A stretch of 29,587 nt of DNA from a virus: positions 1-29,587 of the IMG/VR virus record IMGVR_UViG_3300025086_000153; one strand, 5' to 3'. This document shows positions 15,234-22,269 of this stretch, piece by piece. Position 1 is the first letter of the stretch. Each line of letters starts with the position of its first letter. The notes beneath the pieces are model-generated. The model made no database searches. It was not told where the DNA came from and saw nothing but the letters and a program-made list of their open reading frames with translations. Made by a program: the position numbers and the translations under genes.

Positions 15234-15578
15234 ATGAAAACAATCTGCCGACTGCCGGATTTTACAGACGGACCTAATGTCAGCCTCTACCTCTTTGAGG
15301 ACAGTAAACAGGTTCTTATTGAATCCGACAAAACCGTCATCGGCGATCCAAGCAAACCTGATGTCATCATCATGGATTGCAACTCAAGTAATGTAGTGCT
15401 TCACGAAGGCGTTACTGATCCGGACGACTGGTGTGGTTGGAAGTATTTTTACACAACTGACGACGGTTGGGTTTTGAATCCGAACTGGGTTGATCCTAAT
15501 CTTCCTGTTCCACCTAACCCACCTTTTGCAACAGACTCTGCAGATTCTGAATCAGGCGAATCGGGGCTTCCAGAGTAA
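15234..15578 (+). CDS. Small conserved-looking hypothetical protein between fibres
   Basis: 114 residues from the ATG at 15234 (MKTICRLPDFTDG); a GTG at 15219 would add five. It is compact and beta-rich: NVSLYLFEDSKQVLI, TVIGDPSKPDVIIMDCNSSN, VLHEGVTDPDDWCGWKYFY. It ends in a Pro/Asp/Ser-rich acidic tail (VPPNPPF... DSESGES). Proteins of this type occur between fibre genes of cyanophages, but I know no function. It might cap or chaperone the neighbouring fibres. The acidic tail would suit a soluble assembly factor. Confidence 0.65.
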   Translation: MKTICRLPDFTDGPNVSLYLFEDSKQVLIESDKTVIGDPSKPDVIIMDCNSSNVVLHEGVTDPDDWCGWKYFYTTDDGWVLNPNWVDPNLPVPPNPPFATDSADSESGESGLPE

Positions 15579-15615
15579 GTTTATCCGATAAAATAAAAGT
15601 AACTAGGTAGTATTA

Positions 15616-17457
15616 ATGGCTGAGAAACTCCCTCTTATTTACATAGACGGAGCGCTCAGCCAGCTGCCTCCGGGTGTTCAAATTGAAGGTGGTGCACTCG
15701 GAAACCTTATTCCGGGTAGTGGTTTAGTCGGCGGCGGAGACTTACAAACTGGAAATAAAAGGCTTGATGTTGCACTCGCCTCGAACCCTAGCGGCGTAAT
15801 TTTTGTTGGTGACACTATCGGCATGGATGGTGCTGATATTGTTGCTGCTGATGCTGCCTTATCTTCAGGTAATGCTGCCTTAGTTGATGCAGTTCCCGCT
15901 CTAGCCAGCGGTGTGGCAGGTTTAGCAGATGCGAATATCGCACTCGCCTCTGGTAATGCTGCTTTAACTGAAGCGGCAAATTTTGTAGGAAGTAGTTCTG
16001 TAATTCTTACTGCTTCTAGTGTTATTCAGGCAGGTAATCCTGTTGGTTTAGATGATGCAGGTAAAGTTCGTGCTATTACTCAAGTTACAAATGCAGATAG
16101 TAGAACTTATGGGCCACAAGTAGTTTTTGAGAATGCTGAATCTGGAGACTTTTCTGCAGCTTACGACTCTACTAATAATAAAGTTGTTGTATCTTACTAC
16201 GACGACGCAAACTCACGTTATGGCACTACCGTAGTTGGTACTGTATCTGGCTCATCTATTTCTTTTGGTACTCCAGTTGTTTTTCATTCTTCTGCTGTAT
16301 ACACTACTGGTTCTACTTACGATTCTTCAAATAATAGAATTGTCATAACTTTCACTGACAGTTCGAACTCAGAGCGAGGCAGTGTAGTAGTTGGTACTGT
16401 CTCAGGAACATCTATTTCGTTTGGTACTGCAGTTGTTTATAATAGTTCTGGTAGTACTTATAGTTCTTCTATTACCTACGACTCTACAAACAATAAGGTT
16501 GTCGTTGCTTACATAGACGGATCAAACTCAAGTCGCGGCACCGCAGTGGTTGGTACTGTCTCTGGTACATCTATTTCATTTGGTTCTGCAGTAGTTTTCG
16601 AAGTTGATGGTATTTCTTACCCCAACATCACCTACGATTCTTCAAACGAGAAAGTAGTGATTGCTTACAGGGACAGCGGAAACTCAAGTCGCGGCACCGC
16701 AGTGGTTGGTACTGTTTCGGGTACATCTATTTCGTTTGGTACTGCAGTTGTTTTTAATAGTTCTGGTAGTACTGGGTATGCTTACCCTTGTTTTGACTCT
16801 TCTAATGGTAAAGTCGTCATAGCTTACTCCGACGACAGTAACACCGGTTCTGCCATTGTAGGTACTGTTTCTGGAACATCTATTTCTTTTGGCACTGAAG
16901 TCGAATTTGACTCGAATTCCGTTAGTTATGTAGAAACCGCTTTTGATTCTACTAACAATAAAGTAATTGTTTCTTACAGGGCAAACTCAGGGTACCTTAC
17001 TGCGTTAGTTGGCACTGTTTCTGGTACTTCCATTGCATTTGGTTCTCCAGTTGTTGTGAATGCGGCAAGTACTTATTTTCCTTCCTCTGTTTACGACCCT
17101 ACAAACGATCGAGTAGTTATCTCTTACAGAGACGACGGAAACTCCCGATACGGTACTTCTCAAGTTGGCTCCCCTGGAGCATCTACGTTTCCGACATTAG
17201 GCGGTGTAAACAACTTTATCGGAACCGCTAGCTCCACCGTGGCAAGCGGAAATTCTGTGCAAGTTAACGCTCCGAAATCCATTAACTACAGTAACGCCGG
17301 TTTGTCTACGGGTTATTTCTATTATGTTGACCCTACTGTAAGTGGTTTCACTACCGCTTTAGGTCAACCTTCGAGTTGGACGCCAGGAGATTATTCTTGG
17401 GGTCCTGTAGCTAAAGCAGTTTCCTCCTCTGGTCTTCTTATTCTTGATACTATTTAA
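15616..17457 (+). CDS. Large tail fibre, paralogue 3 with seven-unit beta-propeller
   Basis: 613 residues with the same order as the 13351 fibre: an N-terminal block (1-72, PGSGLVGGGDL... NPSGVIFVGDTIG), SGNAAL stalk repeats (82-118), a half domain (130-153, ASSVIQAGNPVGLDDAGKV), then seven units with YDS/FDS at 183, 235, 288, 340, 393, 443 and 493. The remaining half domain follows (NNFIGTASSTVASGNSV to the end). The blade cores are nearly identical to those of the 13351 fibre, while the loops between strands differ. That is what one expects if the loops bind different receptors. It was probably duplicated within this lineage or exchanged with related phages. Confidence 0.78.
   Translation: MAEKLPLIYIDGALSQLPPGVQIEGGALGNLIPGSGLVGGGDLQTGNKRLDVALASNPSGVIFVGDTIGMDGADIVAADAALSSGNAALVDAVPALASGVAGLADANIALASGNAALTEAANFVGSSSVILTASSVIQAGNPVGLDDAGKVRAITQVTNADSRTYGPQVVFENAESGDFSAAYDSTNNKVVVSYYDDANSRYGTTVVGTVSGSSISFGTPVVFHSSAVYTTGSTYDSSNNRIVITFTDSSNSERGSVVVGTVSGTSISFGTAVVYNSSGSTYSSSITYDSTNNKVVVAYIDGSNSSRGTAVVGTVSGTSISFGSAVVFEVDGISYPNITYDSSNEKVVIAYRDSGNSSRGTAVVGTVSGTSISFGTAVVFNSSGSTGYAYPCFDSSNGKVVIAYSDDSNTGSAIVGTVSGTSISFGTEVEFDSNSVSYVETAFDSTNNKVIVSYRANSGYLTALVGTVSGTSIAFGSPVVVNAASTYFPSSVYDPTNDRVVISYRDDGNSRYGTSQVGSPGASTFPTLGGVNNFIGTASSTVASGNSVQVNAPKSINYSNAGLSTGYFYYVDPTVSGFTTALGQPSSWTPGDYSWGPVAKAVSSSGLLILDTI
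16105..17169 (+). repeat. Seven direct repeats of about 156 bases, second propeller
   Basis: Same type of unit as in 13843-14916. Neighbouring units share long runs around GGTACTGTTTCTGGTAC and ACATCTATTTC, and several match units of the other gene more closely than their own neighbours by eye. A dot plot would settle this. Confidence 0.75.
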
Positions 17458-17537
17458 ATCTTGATCTTTTAAAATAATTGGACGATTAAGCGTATTTATT
17501 TTACGCCGTTTAGACTTGGGTAGGCAAGACATACTGC

Positions 17538-17945
17538 ATGGTTGATTCCGAGCAGGAACTCATTTTATCTCTTGAGTGTTTATGCAAGAGTACTGCCCGA
17601 AAGAAATTTCGAAAGGACATAAAAGACAGTTGGAATAATAGATGCGCATACTGCGGAAGTGATGAGGCATATACCCTCGATCACATCGTGGCAAAGAGTA
17701 AAGGCGGTCCTACTCGGAGACACAACTTAGTTGCCTGCTGTGGACCTTGTAACCTCCGTAAGTCTGACGAGGACTGGTTTACTTGGTACAGACAGCAGAA
17801 ATTTTATTCCGGGGAATTTGAGCTTAAAATCTTTCAATGGCAGTATGCTGACCATGATCGATTTATCTCAGTCAAGGTTATAGGGGTGGTGTTCAGCCCA
17901 CCCCCTTCACCTTATAAAGCACTTACTGCTTCGACACTTTTGTGA
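17538..17945 (+). CDS. Free-standing HNH endonuclease
   Basis: 135 residues. It is a complete zinc-type HNH core: CAYC at 36-39, LDHI with D48-H49, KGG-T then HNL with N63, and CGPC at 68-71 followed by NLRKSDE. Such short HNH enzymes sit between structural genes of cyanophages and can act as homing nucleases that spread their own locus and nearby variants. All key residues are present, so it is probably active, unlike the His-Cys-box protein at 4000. The last ~20 residues (GVVFSPPPSPY...) are encoded by a hairpin and overlap a gene on the other strand by 23 bases, so the natural C-terminus may be a recent read-through. Start ATG 17538. Confidence 0.85.
   Translation: MVDSEQELILSLECLCKSTARKKFRKDIKDSWNNRCAYCGSDEAYTLDHIVAKSKGGPTRRHNLVACCGPCNLRKSDEDWFTWYRQQKFYSGEFELKIFQWQYADHDRFISVKVIGVVFSPPPSPYKALTASTLL
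17883..17904. terminator. Hairpin between convergent genes
   Basis: GGGGTGG (17883-17889) pairs perfectly with CCACCCC (17898-17904) around an eight-base loop. It sits at the meeting point of the rightward HNH gene and the leftward gene ending at 17923, inside the 3' end of the HNH frame. No T-run follows on either side, so terminator activity is uncertain. Confidence 0.45.
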
Positions 17946-18099
17946 AAAGACCAGCCATCTTCTCAACTACTTTGTAGAAACGAGCATATGCTTCGTCGTC
18001 TTTTGGCGTGGGAGTTAAGTTGACGACTGCAAGCGCCACCAAGTGAGCTGCACCTGCGACTCCGACAATCTCGGACCAGTTGTTGAAAATAAACGACAT
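17923..18099 (-). CDS. 58-residue membrane protein, holin-like in size
   Basis: ATG at 18099 on the minus strand to TAA at 17923. One clear transmembrane helix (about residues 9-29, IVGVAGAAHLVALAVVNLT) is followed by the motif TPTPKDDEAYARFYKVVE and a basic end (TKVSKQ). The 'hydrophobic helix, then TPTPKDD, then a short amphipathic helix' layout is one I know from small marine-phage membrane proteins annotated as hypothetical or holin-like. It is the only leftward gene for several kilobases and overlaps the HNH gene tail to tail. Function is not proven; lysis timing or envelope modification are options. Confidence 0.65.
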   Translation of the reverse strand: MSFIFNNWSEIVGVAGAAHLVALAVVNLTPTPKDDEAYARFYKVVEKMAGLFTKVSKQ

Positions 18100-18142
18100 C
18101 AAATTTTCGGGTAGAATAAGACTACTCTAGCTCCACTTAGTA

Positions 18143-18439
18143 ATGGCAGATAAGCACGATATTTTGAGCAAGGCGGTGCATAGTATCCGTGAAGAGAATC
18201 CCAAAATGTCCAAGGATTCTGCTTACGCTATTGCAGTTAGTACTCTCCAGAAGTCTGGTGACTTAAAGAAAGGTACCTACGAAAGCACAGAGAAAGGCAA
18301 GCGTAGGGCAGAGATGTCTAAGGCAACCAGAGCCAAAACTCGCGCAAAGAAATACAAGATTGAACGCGAGAAGGAACGTAAGGGTGAAGCACCTTCACGC
18401 GATGGTAAGGACGAGCGCAACACTTCAGGGAGACTCTGA
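18143..18439 (+). CDS. Small basic protein, cyanophage type
   Basis: 98 residues. The N-terminal half is a helical unit with DILSKAVHSIREENP, MSKDSAYAIAVSTLQKSG and LKKGTYESTEKGKR, a signature I recall from small cyanophage proteins. The C-terminal half is almost entirely Lys/Arg/Glu (KATRAKTRAKKYKIERE) and probably disordered or DNA-binding. It opens a run of five to six basic genes on the same strand. Function unknown; a virion or DNA-compaction role is possible. Confidence 0.7.
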   Translation: MADKHDILSKAVHSIREENPKMSKDSAYAIAVSTLQKSGDLKKGTYESTEKGKRRAEMSKATRAKTRAKKYKIEREKERKGEAPSRDGKDERNTSGRL

Positions 18440-18441
18440 GC

Positions 18442-18654
18442 GTGGCTAACGACTGGATTCAAAAAGCCATCGGGAAAAAGGACGAGGGCAAGTTCTCAGC
18501 TAAAGCAGATCGAGCTGACATGTCTACTGCTGAGTTTGCTAATCACGTCTTAGCTAACAAAGACGAATACCCTGCTAAAACTGAAAAGCAGGCAAACTTA
18601 GCTAAAACGTTAGCTAAAGTGAGGAAGTATAAAAAGAGTCGCTCTGACCGCTAG
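18442..18654 (+). CDS. Small basic protein with DWIQKAI motif
   Basis: 70 residues from a GTG two bases after the previous stop. The pattern ANDWIQKAIGKKDEGKFSAK, then MSTAEFANHVLANKDEYPAKT, then QANLAKTLAK occurs in small proteins of many phages and marine viruses (three short helices). It is basic at the end (KYKKSRSDR). The tight spacing shows translation coupling with the 18143 gene. Function unknown. Confidence 0.75.
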   Translation: MANDWIQKAIGKKDEGKFSAKADRADMSTAEFANHVLANKDEYPAKTEKQANLAKTLAKVRKYKKSRSDR

Positions 18655-18669
18655 GGAGGTATAGTTTCT

Positions 18670-18894
18670 GTGGCTGAAACTGCGAAGAAAAAACACCCTG
18701 AAAAGTGGGCTAGAGCAAAAGCTAAAGCCCGCAAGAAAATGGGTGGTCACTCTGCACGAGCTATGCAATTAGCGACTAAATATTATAAAGACATGGGCGG
18801 AAAGTACGAAGGTAAAAAGTCAAGTAAAAACAAACTTTCTAAGTGGGGTAAAGAGGACTGGCAAACCCGTGAAGAGTACGAGAAGAAAAAATAA
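18670..18894 (+). CDS. DUF5872-like small basic protein
   Basis: 74 residues, GTG start with GGGAGG 12-17 bases upstream. The core PEKWARAKAKARKKMGGHSA, with RAMQLATKYYKDMGGKY and the end LSKWGKEDWQTREEY, fits the small DUF5872-type family (helix, 'WSARxAQLA', 'GGGY', 'KWTxxDW'). About one third of the residues are Lys/Arg. It is found in phages and in actinobacteria; its function is unknown to me. Third member of the basic-protein run. Confidence 0.75.
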   Translation: MAETAKKKHPEKWARAKAKARKKMGGHSARAMQLATKYYKDMGGKYEGKKSSKNKLSKWGKEDWQTREEYEKKK

Positions 18895-18898
18895 TCTC

Positions 18899-19465
18899 AT
18901 GACTGAACTTAAAAGCAAACTGCTTCTTGATAAAAAGATTACAGAAGTAAACGGTGCGTGTCCCCTTGCCACTGTGGACATTGAGGACAACATAAAAAAC
19001 AGAGATTGGACAATTAAAAACTACGGATACGGTCCACTCAACCCTGCCGTTCCTGATCCGAATTTTTGGGAAGAAAAAGCGGAGCTGTGGAATACTGATC
19101 TAGACACTGTGAAGACCGCAAGATGCGGTAACTGCGCTGCATTTGATCAGTCAGATGTGATTCTTGGTTGTATTGAAAAAGGAATCAACGAAACCAAAGC
19201 GGCTGACCCCAGGGAAGTTATGGAGCTAGCTGATCTTGGGTATTGTCAGTTGTTCAAGTTTAAGTGTGCGGGTAGTAGAACTTGTGACGCTTGGCTTTTT
19301 GGTGGACCTATTCGTGATCAGGCAAGACAAACGATGCCTGAGACCGAAACTGAAAACGAGCTGACAGAAATTGTTAGTCAATTAGACAAAGCGTCTCAGA
19401 CACACAGAAGCCAAGCAAATAGACTTGAGATACTTAAAAATTCTTTGGGAGGTTATGGCCGATAA
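18899..19465 (+). CDS. Cysteine-rich protein with HiPIP-like cluster motif
   Basis: 188 residues from the ATG at 18899; an upstream ATG at 18869 is out of character and overlaps the previous gene. Six cysteines form a pattern: C76-GN-C79, C91, C116, C123, C129, in the context RCGNCAAFD...DLGYCQLFKFKC...RTCDAW. The 'CxxCxxF ... G-x-C ... C-x2-W' order recalls high-potential iron-sulphur proteins and could hold an Fe-S or zinc site. Related proteins occur in cyanophages and pelagiphages near small structural genes. The C-terminal ~45 residues form a helix. The metal is inferred only from spacing; a structural zinc site is equally possible. Confidence 0.7.
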   Translation: MTELKSKLLLDKKITEVNGACPLATVDIEDNIKNRDWTIKNYGYGPLNPAVPDPNFWEEKAELWNTDLDTVKTARCGNCAAFDQSDVILGCIEKGINETKAADPREVMELADLGYCQLFKFKCAGSRTCDAWLFGGPIRDQARQTMPETETENELTEIVSQLDKASQTHRSQANRLEILKNSLGGYGR

Positions 19466-19670
19466 AGCAAGAGAAAAAGGACGCACTGAGCGTTACCTGC
19501 CCAAATCAGCGTGGGCCTCAATGTCTGCTGAGGAAAGGAAAGCTACTGATGAAAAAAAGAAGGCGGCTACACGAGGTAAACCAGTAAACACTCACGTAGC
19601 CAACACTGAAAAAGCTAAACGAGCTGGCAAAAAAGCTCGTGCGTACAAAGCATCTAAAAACAATGGCTAA
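19455..19670 (+). CDS. Small basic protein (RYLPKSAWASMS type)
   Basis: 71 residues. The start is the ATG at 19455, directly after a strong GGGAGG site; an upstream ATG at 19425 lies within the previous gene. The sequence has RYLPKSAWASMSAEERKATD, then KKAATRGKPVNTHVANT, and a Lys/Ala-rich tail. The same order is seen in small cyanophage proteins. It overlaps the previous gene by 11 bases and the next by 8. Function unknown; basic enough to bind DNA. Confidence 0.72.
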   Translation: MADKAREKGRTERYLPKSAWASMSAEERKATDEKKKAATRGKPVNTHVANTEKAKRAGKKARAYKASKNNG

Positions 19671-19809
19671 GCAAGGAACCTGTTGGGACGGTTACGTCCA
19701 AGAAGGCATGAAGAAAAAAGGAGACCGAATGGTCCCCAATTGCGTTAAGTCTGGTAAAGCTGCTTCAGCTAAATCTAAGGCTCGCGCTCGGAAGTCCAAG
19801 GCGAAGTAA
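19663..19809 (+). CDS. 48-residue basic protein with C-W-GY motif
   Basis: ATG 19663 to TAA 19809. The sequence has TCWDGYVQEGMKKKGDRMVP and NCV, followed by a Lys/Ala/Ser-rich tail. The motif 'C-W-GY-x-G-KKKG-xx-VPNCV' is widespread in small proteins of phages and large DNA viruses of aquatic origin. The two Cys frame a short loop. It starts eight bases inside the previous gene and is the last of the basic run. It overlaps the convergent gene 19775-20095 by 35 bases. Confidence 0.75.
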   Translation: MAKQGTCWDGYVQEGMKKKGDRMVPNCVKSGKAASAKSKARARKSKAK

Positions 19810-20095
19810 GACGCATTTCGCCACCTAAAAGTTTTTGTGCTTCTGATCCATCTGGAGGTGTTTCGCTGTAAAAGGGTTGGTTTTTTTCGTCTTCCTCTAT
19901 CTTCCATAGAGCGTGAAGATCTTCGATGCGTTTATCTAAATCTTTCATCACTAGTTCAGTACGCCAGTCTGCCCAGTCTTCGTGGCAGTATTCCCTAATT
20001 TTTTCGACCCACACTCGGTGAATAAAGCCTGGCATAAATTTTTCTATAAACTCAGTGAGTTGATAAACGAGAGCGTTCTTGCGAGAGTAAGCCAT
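19775..20095 (-). CDS. Solitary leftward hypothetical protein
   Basis: 106 residues, ATG at 20095. It is helical, acidic and aromatic-rich: ALVYQLTEFIEKFMPGF, then YCHEDWADWRTELVMKDLDKRI, then LHALWKIEEDEKNQPFYS. No motif recognised. It lies alone on this strand between rightward genes, with its own 107-base upstream gap that it shares with the rightward gene at 20203. The 3' end overlaps the basic gene at 19663-19809 by 35 bases, so the two transcripts form a complementary end. Confidence 0.65.
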   Translation of the reverse strand: MAYSRKNALVYQLTEFIEKFMPGFIHRVWVEKIREYCHEDWADWRTELVMKDLDKRIEDLHALWKIEEDEKNQPFYSETPPDGSEAQKLLGGEMRLTSPWTSEREP

Positions 20096-20202
20096 TAGTC
20101 GCAGTGGAGAGTACTCTATCGTATTCTAGAGTGTCAGTAAATTGTTAGTTATTAAATTAATCCAAAAGCGGTAGACTATAAACATCGAAGTATTTATCAG
20201 CC
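20096..20202. promoter_or_regulatory. Short divergent intergenic region
   Basis: This 107-base gap lies between the leftward gene at 20095 and the rightward gene at 20203. It holds a perfect ten-base palindrome AGAGTACTCT at 20108-20117 and an AT-rich stretch TTATTAAATTAAT near 20150. No clear -35/-10 pair can be assigned. It must contain the start signals for the leftward gene. Confidence 0.35.
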
Positions 20203-20604
20203 GTGGCTCAATTCACTTTTAATCGAGAGCTTGGTGCCAACCCCGCAGGAATTACTCGCTTTAGGCAGTATCGAACTGAGGATGGGGGAAACATCACTGT
20301 CAACTCCATCACTGAAGATACGACTGAGGGTTCTGAGCCAAGAGCTGATCTTTTCGCTGTTACCTCTTCTGCAACAGGGACAGGTACGGTCACTTTACAA
20401 GCAGGCTCTCACGCTGTTGGTCGAATCTTTATCCGCAGCGGTACCGACGGCACTGTAATGGGCGAAGTCACTGCTCCTAAAATTTCTAATCGCCAGGATG
20501 TTTCTTTTACTTTCTCAGTAGGTGCTTCTATCGAGAACTACCTCTACGTCGAGAAAAAAGATCGTTCTCCTTGTGTTTATAGGGTTACCTACACAGCTGC
20601 ATAA
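20203..20604 (+). CDS. Small beta-sandwich structural-type protein
   Basis: 133 residues from a GTG. It is nearly all beta: FTFNRELGANPAGITRF, NITVNSITEDT, TGTVTLQAGSHAVGRIFI, DVSFTFSVGASIENYLYV, CVYRVTYTA. The alternation of strands and Gly/Thr turns suggests an immunoglobulin-like or decoration fold, as in head- or fibre-decorating proteins. There is no enzyme motif and no signal peptide. A weak hairpin (TGAACG/CGTTCA at 20616-20638) lies after its stop. No family recognised. Confidence 0.65.
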   Translation: MAQFTFNRELGANPAGITRFRQYRTEDGGNITVNSITEDTTEGSEPRADLFAVTSSATGTGTVTLQAGSHAVGRIFIRSGTDGTVMGEVTAPKISNRQDVSFTFSVGASIENYLYVEKKDRSPCVYRVTYTAA

Positions 20605-20615
20605 GTTTTAAGAGG

Positions 20616-20638
20616 TGAACGGAGCTAATATACGTTCA
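20616..20638 (+). terminator. Weak hairpin before the lysis genes
   Basis: TGAACG at 20616-20621 pairs with CGTTCA at 20633-20638 around an 11-base loop and is followed by GCTTTTATT. The stem is short and the T-run is interrupted, so termination would be partial at best. Confidence 0.35.
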
Positions 20639-20655
20639 GCTTTTATTCAGCAATT

Positions 20656-21024
20656 GTGTCTAGATCCTACGGGATGGTTCGGGCAATCAACATGTTCCCC
20701 CGAACCTTTTTCGAAATTTGGTTAGGTTCCCTGCTCGTTTTGTCCGAGGGGACCATAACCAAACTTTCATCACCTGTGGTGAAAATTGCTTATATGGTTG
20801 CTGCACCCGCAGCAATTGCTTTTTCTTTAACTTGTCTCCTGATTAGCAGGATGACATTACTGACTTCGTTATTTTTGCTGTTCGTTCTTACGACCTTCTC
20901 TGGTCTTGTTAGTCTTGCTCTGCAGGACTCCGTTTACCCTGCTCAGTCGTTACTCATGGGTATTGCAGCGTCTGCATTTGCGTTGCTTTTTGATTCACTG
21001 ATTGTCAAAATAAGATCACGCTGA
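20656..21024 (+). CDS. Multi-span membrane protein, candidate holin
   Basis: 122 residues from a GTG; an ATG at 20674 is an alternative. Three hydrophobic stretches appear as transmembrane helices: about residues 41-63 (VKIAYMVAAPAAIAFSLTCLL), 65-88 (MTLLTSLFLLFVLTTFSGLVS) and 97-115 (SLLMGIAASAFALLFDSLI). The end is basic (IKIRSR-like), as in holins. The endolysin gene follows nine bases later, and holin then endolysin is the usual order. There is no sequence family I can name, so the holin call rests on topology and context. Confidence 0.55.
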   Translation: MSRSYGMVRAINMFPRTFFEIWLGSLLVLSEGTITKLSSPVVKIAYMVAAPAAIAFSLTCLLISRMTLLTSLFLLFVLTTFSGLVSLALQDSVYPAQSLLMGIAASAFALLFDSLIVKIRSR

Positions 21025-21033
21025 TGCAGTGTT

Positions 21034-22269
21034 GTGAAAATCTCTGACAACGGACTAGACATAATTAAGAAGTTTGAAGGGTTGAGACTTGAGAGCTATA
21101 TGTGCCCCAGTTCAGTCGCCACTGTGGGTTATGGGCATACTCATGGTGTCAAACTAGGCATGACTATTACTAAGGAGCAAGCAGATGAGTTCCTTAAGCA
21201 CGATGTAGAAAGTTTTGAGCAGTGTGTTTCAACATTCACAAACGTAAAAGTTAATCAAAACGAGTTCGATGCACTCGTATCCTTTGCTTTTAACGTAGGC
21301 TGTGGCGCATATAAAGACTCCACTCTTCGTCGTTTGTTGAACGAAGGACAAGATAAGAAAGTAGTTGCTGAGCAGTTCGGTCGATGGGTGAAGGGAGCCG
21401 ACGGGCAACCACTTCCTGGTTTAGTGACACGTCGTCAAGCTGAGAAAGATCTTTTTCTTGAAAAGATTAAACATCCGAAGTTGGGGCAGTCCATTTATGC
21501 CAAGCAAGATACGTATCTAAAGAAGAGAATGGCTGACTCTTCCTCTTTGCTACCCGAAGAGAAAGTCTTCGTACCTAAAGGATCTGCGTGGGAGTGGAAT
21601 GAGTTGACGATGTTTGCTGGTAAAACTCACCAACGAGTGCTTCTAACTGCTGACCAAAAGAATTGGTATATCTGGGGCGAACATTGGAAGGTGATTAATG
21701 ATGTTCCACCCGGTGCAGTCACACATAACAAGGGATCTGGTATAGATCTGGATGTTAAATACTATTCACAGCGAGATAATTACAGGGACTCTGATCGCAC
21801 CTGTTATTCTTCTTCTTGTGCGATGTTATTGAACTACTTAAAACCAGGAATAATTAGTAATGACGATGATTACATCAAAACTGTTTTCTCGATTGGAGAC
21901 ACTACAGAAGCGTGGGTGCAACTTAAAGCACTCTCTTCTTATGGAGTTGAAGCCGAGTTCAGGCAGGACATGGGTTGGGAGGATGTCGAGAACTTGCTGC
22001 GCAACTCTATTCCTTGCCCCCTTGGGATTCTGCATAGAGGCTTGTTGGATTCCCCCAGTGGAGGAGGGCACTGGATCCTTGCAAAAGGAATTAGCCCGGA
22101 CGGAAAGAATATTATCTGTCACGACCCATTCGGATCCCTCGATCTGGACACAGGGGTTTACCTTTCTGCGAATGGTGCCAACCAGCTGTACAACAAAGAA
22201 AAACTCGGAAAGAGATGGACTATTTCATCTGCCCATGACGGATGGGGCATTGTGGCAGAACACCCCTAG
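21034..22269 (+). CDS. Two-enzyme endolysin: GH24 muramidase plus C39-like peptidase
   Basis: 411 residues, GTG start. Residues 1-145 are a GH24 lysozyme with the catalytic set E15, C24 and T30, the E-x8-C-x5-T form of the T4-type E-D-T triad, and VGYGHT directly after. Residues 165-222 form an SH3-like linker (KVFVPKGSAWEW... WYIWGEHW). Residues 235-411 are a papain-like C39 domain: C257 in RTCYSSSCAML, H346 in GGGHWILAKG and D364 in CHDPFGS. It probably cuts the glycan strand with the first domain and a peptide link with the last, in the cyanobacterial wall. The Cys in both active sites is intact. Related fusions are known from cyanophages. Confidence 0.88.
   Translation: MKISDNGLDIIKKFEGLRLESYMCPSSVATVGYGHTHGVKLGMTITKEQADEFLKHDVESFEQCVSTFTNVKVNQNEFDALVSFAFNVGCGAYKDSTLRRLLNEGQDKKVVAEQFGRWVKGADGQPLPGLVTRRQAEKDLFLEKIKHPKLGQSIYAKQDTYLKKRMADSSSLLPEEKVFVPKGSAWEWNELTMFAGKTHQRVLLTADQKNWYIWGEHWKVINDVPPGAVTHNKGSGIDLDVKYYSQRDNYRDSDRTCYSSSCAMLLNYLKPGIISNDDDYIKTVFSIGDTTEAWVQLKALSSYGVEAEFRQDMGWEDVENLLRNSIPCPLGILHRGLLDSPSGGGHWILAKGISPDGKNIICHDPFGSLDLDTGVYLSANGANQLYNKEKLGKRWTISSAHDGWGIVAEHP

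Noticed and set aside
13843-17169. CRISPR-like direct repeats
   Set aside because: The repeats are ~156 bases, contiguous without spacers, and encode in-frame propeller blades.
6044-17457. Diversity-generating retroelement acting on fibre genes
   Set aside because: No reverse transcriptase, accessory gene or template/variable repeat pair with adenine-biased changes is visible in the window.
18869-18898. Upstream start of the cysteine-rich protein
   Set aside because: The extra residues are an out-of-frame reading of the Lys-rich end of the previous gene; the ATG at 18899 fits the spacing.
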